Shown piece after piece: positions 1 to 5,245 of a stretch of 8,355 bases of DNA (its first letter is position 1; each line of letters begins with the position of its first letter). This DNA is from Lentisphaeria bacterium (GTDB taxonomy: Bacteria > Verrucomicrobiota > Lentisphaeria > Oligosphaerales > PUNB01), in contig SLNM01000273.1 in assembly GCA_007133055.1 (NCBI GenBank), positions 1-8,355 of the forward strand, given 5' to 3'. The position numbers were made by a program, and so were the translations under genes. The notes beneath the pieces are model-generated. The model was not told the DNA's origin. It saw nothing but the letters and a program-made list of their open reading frames with translations, and made no database searches.

Positions 1-200
1 AGCCCCAGGATCAGGGTGAGCAATGGAATGACCACGGTGATGCCGGCTATCCCTTGCGAGCCGACTCCGCGACCGATGAAAATCGTGTCGGCCAGCATAT
101 AAAGAGCCATCGATGCCATGCCGACTATGGCCGGTACCGAAAGCCCGAAGAGCAGTCTGCCGACGGGCTGTTCGCCAAGCCGTTGCCTCTGGTCGGTCAC
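1..200 (-). CDS. MATE-family multidrug/cation exporter, N-terminal fragment
   Basis: This is the first 66 codons of a membrane transporter that continues past the left edge. The fragment has a short polar N-terminus, then the pattern P-A-I-V-G-M (residues 23-28) and Y-M-L-A-D-T-I-F-I-G (34-43), followed by a second hydrophobic stretch ending near residue 65. That layout, with an Asp in helix 1 and 'D-T-I-F-I-G-R-G-V-G', is typical of MATE proteins of the MepA/NorM type, which expel drugs or organic cations in exchange for Na+ or H+. The likely start is GTG at 200-198. It overlaps the nadA TGA stop (199-197) in GTGA, and a GAAGGG lies 11 nt upstream within nadA, so translation is probably coupled to nadA. 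Substrate and exact subfamily cannot be told from this fragment. Confidence 0.85.
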   Translation of the reverse strand, partial: MTDQRQRLGEQPVGRLLFGLSVPAIVGMASMALYMLADTIFIGRGVGSQGIAGITVVIPLLTLILG

Positions 201-1129
201 TTGAAAGAGCGCCCTTCGGTTACTTCCAGCATGGCGGTAATGGCCTGCCTGGCCCGGTCCGCCACTTCGGTCGGGACGGTGACGCGCGGTTCACCGGTCT
301 GCAGGGAATGAAGAACCTTGGCCAGCGTAGTCTTTTTCATGTTCGGACATACCAGTTGCGGGCTGAGGCTGATATAGTCGATGTGCGGGGCGATCTGGCG
401 CAGTGTGTAGATGATGCCCTCCTCGGTGCCGACTAAAAAGCGGCGGCATTCGGTGGTCTTGACCAGTTCGCACATTTGACCGGTGGACAGCACGTGGTCG
501 GCGGCGTCCTGCACTTCCGGCATGCATTCAGGATGAACCATTAATTCAGCTTCGGGATACTGCCGCTTCATACCTAGAACAGTGTCGATTTCAAGCATGG
601 CATGAGTTGGGCAGAATCCGTCCCAGACAATCAACTGCCGGTTTGTGCGGCGCTCGACAAATCGGCCAAGATAACGGTCCGGCACAAAAATAATCGGTTG
701 CTCCGGGGGTATGGACTCGACTATTTTGACGGCATTCGAGGAGGTGCAGCAGATGCTGCTTTCCGCCTTGACTTCGGCGGTTGAGTTGACATAGCAGACC
801 ACGGCCGCCCCCGGGTGCTGTGATTTAAGGTCGCGCAGCTGCGAAGCCGTAATCATTTCGGCCATCGGGCATCCGGCGCTGGCGTCTGGCAGGAGCACCC
901 GGCGCCGCGGGTTAAGGATGGCGGCGGTTTCGGCCATGAAGGAGACACCGCAGAAGACAATCAAGTCCGCTTCCACCTTGGTGGCCTGTAAACTGAGTCC
1001 GTAGGAATCGCCGACGATGTCGGCAATGTCCTGTATCTCCGGCGGTTGATAGGTGTGTGACAGGATTACCGCCTTCTTTTGCCGGCGTAATTGATCTATT
1101 TCTTTTTGCAGGCTGGGCATGGTTGGCAT
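197..1129 (-). CDS. nadA: Quinolinate synthase NadA
   Basis: NadA condenses iminoaspartate with dihydroxyacetone phosphate to make quinolinate, the first committed precursor of NAD, in the cytoplasm, using an oxygen-sensitive [4Fe-4S] cluster. The 310-residue length is normal for the short form. Expected landmarks are present: H25 in S-H-T-Y-Q, the P-E-I-Q-D-I-A-D block (30-37) with S42, Y113 and N115 in Y-V-N-S, and H199-P-E-C. The three cluster cysteines are C87 (A-G-C-P), C173 (G-F-C-P-T-H) and C261 (V-C-P-N-M). The usual A-H-x-Y-Q motif reads S-H-T-Y-Q here, a mild change. The start at 1129 directly follows a TGA codon and an AAAGGTGA; a second ATG at 1120 is a possible alternative. No nadB or nadC is in the window. 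It lies downstream of hemW after a 188-nt gap holding a repeat element, and overlaps the exporter gene by 4 nt. Confidence 0.97.
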   Translation of the reverse strand: MPTMPSLQKEIDQLRRQKKAVILSHTYQPPEIQDIADIVGDSYGLSLQATKVEADLIVFCGVSFMAETAAILNPRRRVLLPDASAGCPMAEMITASQLRDLKSQHPGAAVVCYVNSTAEVKAESSICCTSSNAVKIVESIPPEQPIIFVPDRYLGRFVERRTNRQLIVWDGFCPTHAMLEIDTVLGMKRQYPEAELMVHPECMPEVQDAADHVLSTGQMCELVKTTECRRFLVGTEEGIIYTLRQIAPHIDYISLSPQLVCPNMKKTTLAKVLHSLQTGEPRVTVPTEVADRARQAITAMLEVTEGRSFK

Positions 1130-1236
1130 TCACCTTTGCAATGTCCGCAATCACCTTTTCGCGGAGAGCCAGGGTAACATAGCGTCGTTTGTCTGAATCT
1201 CCAGATTTGTTCGCAATTCTCTGTACTCGGGACTAG
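1096..1236 (-). other. Possible displaced cysteine-rich hemW tail (reading frame)
   Basis: This is an open frame of about 46 codons between repeat element A and the start of nadA, ending at a TAG inside nadA. Its last residues are rich in cysteine (C-G-H-C-K-G-E-C-Q-P-C-P-A-C, then three lysines). It is in the same frame as hemW once the 88-bp element and one TA copy (90 bp in all) are removed. A direct repeat of AAAGGTGA(T/A)TGC lies in it (minus strand, about 1158-1127). The frame could be the ancestral 3' end of hemW or chance; ordinary HemW proteins end about where this hemW ends, which argues for chance. Confidence 0.2.
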
Positions 1237-1323
1237 CCTGTTTAATTCACGAGCCAAGTTTGCCATCGTGTTGAATACGAATGCGTAATGACTCATGGCC
1301 GAATTCGCATGAATTAATCAGGC
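1236..1323. mobile_element. MITE-like repeat element A (short copy)
   Basis: This 88-bp unit lies between hemW and nadA. Its ends are inverted repeats: CCTGTTTAATTCACG at 1237-1251 and CATGAATTAATCAGG at 1308-1322, matching 13 of 15 when one is reverse-complemented. It is flanked on both sides by TA (1234-1235 and 1324-1325), in fact by the palindrome CTAG. The left 28 bp (1237-1264) and right 37 bp (1286-1322) recur in element B at 7823-7850 and 8019-8055 with one mismatch each, but the interiors differ (21 bp here against 168 bp there). No transposase is encoded. The hemW stop codon TGA (1320-1318) lies inside the right inverted repeat. A non-autonomous element that duplicates TA is the simplest reading; a repetitive hairpin used as an RNA structure is the alternative. 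Confidence 0.6.
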
Positions 1324-2439
1324 TAGCAAACGGCTGGCGATATGGTCGGCGAAAAGCAGTCCTTTGGCGGTTGGCCTGATTCTGTCGCCCTGGTTTGCGA
1401 GCAATTTTTCCTCGCACAGAGCGGTCAACTGCGGTCCGTGCAACCGCCAGAGGTCAAAGCCGCTTCTGCGTTTGAACTCCGCTGCCGACCAGCCACGACA
1501 GGTGCGCAGGCCGAAGGCGAGAATTTCGGCGGCTCGCCTGCGGATAGGGATGGCGTCGATGGTTGGCGGCGCCCCGGTCAGCCATAGGTTCAGGCTGGAT
1601 GGGTTGGTCCAGCGAACTCGCCCGTCGAACGAGCAGGCGGCCGGACCACAGCCTAGATAGGGGGCGCCATGCCAAACCGCGTCATGATGACGGCAGGCAT
1701 ATCCCGGCCGGGCGAAGTTGGAGATTTCATAGCGTTTCAAGCCATGTTTCCGGCAAATTTTGTCGGTTTCCCGCCATAATGCCAGAGCCTGATCGGGATC
1801 GGGCGGGTGAATATTATTCCGCCGGCCCGAGGAGGATTCCTTGTCGACGCTCAATTCATAGGCGGAGAGATGGGTTGGCTCGAGTGTCATGGCGGTGGTC
1901 AGATCGGAATGCCAGTCATCGATGCTTTGCCTCGGGACCCCGTAGATCAAATCCAGGGAAAGATTGTCAATGCCGTGTTCTCGCAACTGTTGGCAGCGCT
2001 CTCCAAGATCATTGACCGAGCCGCAGCGGCCAAGCCGGCGGCGAGTTTTGGCTTGGAAACTTTGCACGCCCAGGCTGACTCGGTTGACGTCTGCCTCGGC
2101 CATGACCGCAATCTTGGCGGGGTGCAGATGTTCAGGGTTGCATTCGACAGTCAGTTCGGTTCCGGCACGAACCTGGCAGTGGCTGCGGACTATTTGCAGC
2201 AGCCGGCGAAGTTTGTCGGCGGCCAGAAAATTGGGAGTGCCGCCGCCAATGAATATCGCGGACAGACTGGTCAAAGGCTGGCGGGGTTCGGTCAGTTCAT
2301 GGTCGAGTCGGTCAAGGTAGGCATTGTGCTGGGCGGCGGTGCTGGCGCCCTCGGAGTAGAAAGTGCAGTAGTCGCATTTGTCGGCGCAGAACGGCACGTG
2401 GACATACAGACATTCGTACTCGACAGTAATAGGCGGCAT
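1318..2439 (-). CDS. hemW: Radical SAM heme chaperone HemW (coproporphyrinogen dehydrogenase-like)
   Basis: A 373-residue radical SAM protein of the HemN/HemW family. HemW is thought to bind heme and deliver it to respiratory enzymes; many annotations still call it oxygen-independent coproporphyrinogen III oxidase. The cluster motif C18-x3-C22-x2-C25 follows Y-V-H-V-P-F. GGGTP (65-69) is the SAM-binding glycine motif, and V-E-C-N-P-E (98-103), S-L-G-V-Q-S-F (122-128), L-I-Y-G-V-P (164-169), Y-E-L-S (194-197) and Y-E-I-S-N-F-A (237-243) are family blocks. The C-terminal part (about 300-373) fits the HemW winged-helix domain. Oddity: the signature H-N-x-x-Y-W reads H-H-D-A-V-W (251-256), and the usual His of G-x-G-x-x-A-H is Cys269. 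The start ATG lies 40 nt after the aconitase stop with a poor Shine-Dalgarno, so the two are probably cotranscribed. The final Ala-stop is encoded by repeat element A. Confidence 0.94.
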   Translation of the reverse strand: MPPITVEYECLYVHVPFCADKCDYCTFYSEGASTAAQHNAYLDRLDHELTEPRQPLTSLSAIFIGGGTPNFLAADKLRRLLQIVRSHCQVRAGTELTVECNPEHLHPAKIAVMAEADVNRVSLGVQSFQAKTRRRLGRCGSVNDLGERCQQLREHGIDNLSLDLIYGVPRQSIDDWHSDLTTAMTLEPTHLSAYELSVDKESSSGRRNNIHPPDPDQALALWRETDKICRKHGLKRYEISNFARPGYACRHHDAVWHGAPYLGCGPAACSFDGRVRWTNPSSLNLWLTGAPPTIDAIPIRRRAAEILAFGLRTCRGWSAAEFKRRSGFDLWRLHGPQLTALCEEKLLANQGDRIRPTAKGLLFADHIASRLLA

Positions 2440-2479
2440 GGTGCCAGCAATGACTCATTTTTACTACAGATTTCAGGTG

Positions 2480-4435
2480 TCAGGGCAGGTTGAGCAGGCC
2501 GCCGGCGAGAACCGTTTGCACATCCGGCTCTGACAACTGGTGTAGGCACGAAAGTTGAAAACGCCGATGATCGGCGGTGATCACCGTCAGTTCGACTTCT
2601 GGCCCGGAGCTAAGTTGGCCTGGGGAGTCCGGCAGCAGAACCGTGTCGCCCTGGTTGATTTTATCCAGGTCTTCCGGGGCTTTGAACAACAGCGGCAGGA
2701 TGCCGAAATTGATTAGGTTGGCCGCATGTATTCTTTCGATGCTGACCGCCAGCACCAGGCGCACCCCCAGATGCATGGGGCAGATTGCCGCGTGTTCGCG
2801 CGACGACCCCTGGCCGTAGCTTTCGCCGGCCACGATCACACCCTGGCGGCCTGCTTCGCGAACCGAGACCGCTCTTTCGGCAAAGGTTGGCTTGCCAGGT
2901 TCGTTGAAGCAGTTGAAAACCTCTTTGGCATATTCCGGAATATTGCTGCGCAGTTTCAGAAAGACCCCGGCCGGCATAATATGGTCGGTGGTTGTTTTGT
3001 CTCCGACCCGAATCACCACCTCCCCGTTCAGTTCGTGTGGAAATGGACTGCATTGCGGTGGCTGCCCCACGGTTTCCTTGCGGACAATCTTTTGTTTTTG
3101 TGCCTGGGCGGGGGAGGGCGGCGGAATCAGCATGCTGTCGTCGGTGTCGAAGGCCTCCGGCATTTGCCACTCGGGGTATTGGATGGAGCAGGTTGTGGGA
3201 TCGACCATGCGTCCATGGATCGCCGCCATCAAGGCGCTTTCAACCCCGGTCAGGTAACATTGGTCATGAGCGGTGCCAGTGCGCCCCTTGAAGTTGCGGT
3301 TGAATGTGCGCACAGTGACTTCATCGCTGGCCGGGCTCATGCCCTGGCCGATGCATGGTCCGCAGGCGGACTCGAGGATGCGGGCGCCGCTGCCGATGAG
3401 CGCGCTCAGTCCACCGTTGTCGGCCAGCATCCTCATCACCTGGCGACTGCCCGGGGCGATGGCCAAAGAGACCTGCGGGTGAACCTTGTGCCGCCGCATG
3501 ATTTCCGCCGCCAGCATCAGGTCCTTCAGCGAACTGTTGGTGCAGGAGCCAATGATTACCTGGGCCACCGGAGTATCCTGAAGCGCCGCCACCGGCTTGA
3601 TCAGGTCCGGGCTTGAAGGGCAGGCGGCCAAAGGTTTAAGTTCGGCCAGGTCAATCTCGATTAGCCGGTCATATTCCGCGTCGGGATCGGCCGAGCAAGG
3701 TTGCCAGGCCGCTTCCCGGCCCTGCGCCTCGAGAAAGGCGCGGGTGTTGTCGTCCGAAGGGAAGACCGAGGTGGTAACTCCCAGCTCGGCTCCCATATTG
3801 GTTATAGTGGCTCGTTCGGGAACGGTGAGAGAGGCGACCCCGGGGCCGAAGTACTCGATCGCACAGCCGACGTTGCCCTTGGTCGAGAGAATCGACAGCA
3901 AGTGCAGGATCACATCTTTGGCGCAAACCCACGGTCGCAGGCGACCGCTCAGGCAGACCCCGATAACGCGCGGCGCCATCATCTTGAACGGTTTCCCAGC
4001 CATGGCCACGGCCACATCCAAGCCACCGGCGCCAATCGCCACCATACCCAGGCCACCGTTGGTCGGAGTATGGGAGTCGGAGCCAAGTAGGGTCTTGCCG
4101 GGAACACCGAAACGCTCCAAATGAACTTGATGACAAATACCGTTGCCGGGCCGCGAAAACCAAACCCCTTTGGCGGCGCAAACCGATTGCAGATACAAGT
4201 GGTCGTTGTGGTTTTCCGGTCCGAACTGGCTGGTGTTGTGGTCGATGTACTGCACCGACAGTTCCGTCTTCACTTGCTCCACGCCCATGGCCTCCAGCTC
4301 CAGGAACGCCATGGTGCCAGTGGCATCCTGGCAAAGTGTCTGATCAATCCGAATCCGACATTCCTCGCCGCGGCGCAAGTTTCCGTCCGCCAGGTGGTGG
4401 CGGAGAATTTTATAGATTAAAGTCTGTCCTGCCAT
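2480..4435 (-). CDS. acn: Aconitate hydratase, short single-chain (Aquifex-like) type
   Basis: Aconitase interconverts citrate and isocitrate through cis-aconitate in the TCA cycle, in the cytoplasm, with a [4Fe-4S] cluster. At 651 residues it is much shorter than AcnA/AcnB (about 850-900) and fits the compact bacterial type I recall from Aquifex and several anaerobes. Landmarks: D-H-N (65-67), G-S-D-S-H-T (118-123), cluster cysteines C298 (G-S-C-T-N), C358 and C361 (A-C-G-P-C-I-G-Q-G), N-R-N-F-x-G-R (379-385), and in the swivel domain T-T-T-D-H-I-M-P-A-G (481-490) and G-Q-G-S-S-R-E-H-A-A (541-550). A proline- and glutamine-rich linker (about 436-462) joins the large and swivel domains. All active-site blocks look intact. 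A LeuC-LeuD fusion is less likely given length and the D-H-I-M-P-A-G motif. An AAGG sits 7 nt before the ATG. It is the first gene of the leftward series. Confidence 0.95.
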   Translation of the reverse strand: MAGQTLIYKILRHHLADGNLRRGEECRIRIDQTLCQDATGTMAFLELEAMGVEQVKTELSVQYIDHNTSQFGPENHNDHLYLQSVCAAKGVWFSRPGNGICHQVHLERFGVPGKTLLGSDSHTPTNGGLGMVAIGAGGLDVAVAMAGKPFKMMAPRVIGVCLSGRLRPWVCAKDVILHLLSILSTKGNVGCAIEYFGPGVASLTVPERATITNMGAELGVTTSVFPSDDNTRAFLEAQGREAAWQPCSADPDAEYDRLIEIDLAELKPLAACPSSPDLIKPVAALQDTPVAQVIIGSCTNSSLKDLMLAAEIMRRHKVHPQVSLAIAPGSRQVMRMLADNGGLSALIGSGARILESACGPCIGQGMSPASDEVTVRTFNRNFKGRTGTAHDQCYLTGVESALMAAIHGRMVDPTTCSIQYPEWQMPEAFDTDDSMLIPPPSPAQAQKQKIVRKETVGQPPQCSPFPHELNGEVVIRVGDKTTTDHIMPAGVFLKLRSNIPEYAKEVFNCFNEPGKPTFAERAVSVREAGRQGVIVAGESYGQGSSREHAAICPMHLGVRLVLAVSIERIHAANLINFGILPLLFKAPEDLDKINQGDTVLLPDSPGQLSSGPEVELTVITADHRRFQLSCLHQLSEPDVQTVLAGGLLNLP

Positions 4436-4488
4436 CTTTCAGCCTTGTTGTTTTCGCCATCGTTTCTCAAATTGACTGGTTGCCGGTT

Positions 4489-4541
4489 AGCCCGTTACTG
4501 TAGCGCATGACCCAGGACAATACAAAAACAAAAAACGGGCT
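4489..4541. repeat. Inverted repeat upstream of the aconitase gene
   Basis: AGCCCGTT (4489-4496) and AACGGGCT (4534-4541) are exact reverse complements separated by 37 nt, just upstream of the aconitase start at 4435. The span overlaps the likely promoter or 5' leader of the leftward genes. On the plus strand the A-rich run precedes the second arm, so this is not a standard terminator in that direction. It could be a leader structure or an operator pair. Confidence 0.45.
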
Positions 4542-4584
4542 GAGGTAATGCGTCAGCGAAAGGTGGCGATTTCATGCCGGTTGA

Positions 4585-4611
4585 CCTGTCTGCGTGCGAC
4601 GCACAGGCAGG
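4585..4611. repeat. GC-rich hairpin repeat
   Basis: The arms CCTGTCTGCGTGCG (4585-4598) and CGCACAGGCAGG (4600-4611) pair with one bulge and one mismatch, giving a near-perfect palindrome of 27 nt. From memory, hairpins of this wording (CTGTCTGCGTGCG) recur between genes in several uncultured bacterial genomes. I cannot verify that here. Confidence 0.45.
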
Positions 4612-4619
4612 CGAGACAG

Positions 4620-4649
4620 AATATCCAATAACCAACACTCAATATCCAA
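4620..4649. repeat. Short direct repeat, AATATCCAA
   Basis: AATATCCAA occurs at 4620-4628 and again at 4641-4649, an exact 21-nt period, with the similar ACCAACACTC between. It directly follows the GC-rich hairpin at 4585-4611, so the two may belong to one repeated intergenic unit. There are only two copies. Confidence 0.4.
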
Positions 4650-4662
4650 CTGAACAAGTAAA

Positions 4663-4764
4663 GGACAGATTTGGAGACGGCGGGCCTCCGCCGTTAATTA
4701 TCGTCCGAGGTCGGACGGCTCCAGGCTGTTCCATTCGCGTCCTTTCGCAGTTCAAAATCTGTCC
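4663..4764. repeat. REP/MITE-like unit with GGACAGATTT inverted ends and two inner hairpins
   Basis: GGACAGATTT at 4663-4672 is the exact reverse complement of AAATCTGTCC at 4755-4764. Between these ends lie two strong hairpins: ACGGCGG-gcct-CCGCCGT (4677-4694, 7-bp stem) and CGTCCG-aggt-CGGACG (4702-4717, 6-bp stem). On the right the arm is extended by a second CTGTCC. GGGACAGATTT-type palindromes are, to my knowledge, common intergenic repeats often linked to REP-associated IS200-like transposases (RAYT). No such gene is present here. Confidence 0.55.
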
Positions 4765-4789
4765 CTGTCCCTTTTTCGCACCCTCACAA

Positions 4790-4827
4790 TTACCCATTTT
4801 GCGCATTGCCTATTTTGGGTAAATGCG
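4790..4827. repeat. Alternative-pairing hairpins
   Basis: TTACCCA (4790-4796) pairs with TGGGTAA (4816-4822), and CGCATT (4802-4807) can instead pair with AATGCG (4822-4827). The two pairings are mutually exclusive. No T-run follows the second arm, so a terminator is not supported. Confidence 0.35.
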
Positions 4828-4851
4828 AGGTTATAGAGCTCGGTATAAGTC

Positions 4852-4865
4852 CAGCCTTCAGGCTG
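4852..4865. repeat. CAGCC-TTCA-GGCTG hairpin
   Basis: A perfect 5-bp stem (CAGCC/GGCTG) closes the loop TTCA. There is no U-tract after it. It is a compact intergenic palindrome of unknown role. Confidence 0.35.
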
Positions 4866-4934
4866 TGCGTTCCGAGTTTCCGAGGAGCAGACTTTATTTA
4901 AGGATATTTTTCATTACTTATATGGAAAAAATAC

Positions 4935-4980
4935 CGAGTCTCCCCCGGGGGTATCCGGGGCAAAAAGCCAGGTGGACTCG
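4935..4980. other. Structured GC-rich segment, possible leader or repeat
   Basis: CGAGTC (4935-4940) and GACTCG (4975-4980) are reverse complements. They enclose the palindrome CCCCCGGGGG (4942-4951) and a further CCGGGG (4955-4960). The segment could fold into a closed domain some 265 nt upstream of the PLD start. It does not match the conserved cores of riboswitch classes I know, so no function is assigned. Confidence 0.3.
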
Positions 4981-5043
4981 CTGAAGCCTGTACTCAAACG
5001 GGTGTTTTCCCGGTGGCGCGGCGAATCTACCTGCCATGGAATA

Positions 5044-5065
5044 CGTCGTCCGTAAGCGTCGTCCG
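5044..5065. repeat. Direct repeat CGTCGTCCG
   Basis: CGTCGTCCG occurs at 5044-5052 and 5057-5065 (13-nt period), upstream of the PLD-like gene. Two spaced copies may be binding sites for a regulator or a chance tandem duplication. Confidence 0.3.
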
Positions 5066-5180
5066 GCCATATATTTCGATTGCCAAGAGCTGCGTCATGG
5101 GGTGCAAGGCGGGTTGTCGGTTTTTTTCGTTCGACTGTGAAACAAGTTAATCGGGTGCTATTTTAAGGGGCGAATACAGG

Positions 5181-5209
5181 TTGATATCAATCTGGCAAAT
5201 TCATAGGAA
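5181..5209 (+). promoter_or_regulatory. Possible sigma-70-type promoter for the PLD-mreC series
   Basis: TTGATA (5181-5186) and TAGGAA (5204-5209) are spaced by 17 nt and lie 37-65 nt before the PLD start codon. The -35 box matches 5 of 6 consensus bases and the -10 only 3 of 6. TTGATATCAA (5181-5190) is also a perfect 10-bp palindrome, so an operator overlapping the -35 box is an alternative. Confidence 0.3.
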
Positions 5210-5245
5210 TTACGAATTCGAGGTCAACCAGCGGGAGTCGAAGGC

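Larger units (their letters stand above)
4436..5245. other. 810-bp non-coding region between divergent genes, built of repeats
   Basis: No convincing gene lies here. The frames present (for example 4574-4822) run through inverted repeats and lack any family signal. The region must hold the promoters of both the aconitase series (leftward) and the PLD-mreC series (rightward). Listed separately are an inverted repeat at 4489-4541, several hairpins between 4585 and 4865, a CCCCCGGGGG-centred structure near 4942 and direct repeats near 5044. The density of unrelated hairpins suggests successive accumulation of small repeat elements rather than one regulatory RNA. For the leftward promoter, TTGTAT and TACAGT spaced by 17 nt on the minus strand (about 4529-4501) is only a weak match to sigma-70 boxes. 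Confidence 0.6.

Noticed and set aside
1807..2493. 228-codon plus-strand frame
   Set aside because: It is antisense to hemW and lacks any recognisable domain.
2726..3616. 296-codon plus-strand frame
   Set aside because: It lies wholly antisense to the intact aconitase gene, whose motifs are all on the minus strand. Long antisense frames are expected at this GC content.
2480..4435. Reading the aconitase as a LeuC-LeuD fusion or homoaconitase
   Set aside because: The length, the T-D-H-I-M-P-A-G block and the swivel-domain G-Q-G-S-S-R-E-H motif fit a short aconitase, and no leucine or lysine pathway genes lie nearby.
4574..4822. 82-codon frame preceded by AAGGTGG
   Set aside because: It reads straight through two palindromic repeat units and a direct repeat and its translation has no family features. 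Its coding appearance comes from the repeats.
4935..5010. A known riboswitch (cyclic-di-GMP, FMN, cobalamin or guanidine class)
   Set aside because: GGGGCAAAAAGCC loosely recalls some conserved cores, but the rest of each consensus is absent.
5110..5130. Terminator before the PLD gene, because of a run of seven T
   Set aside because: No adequate GC stem precedes the T-run.
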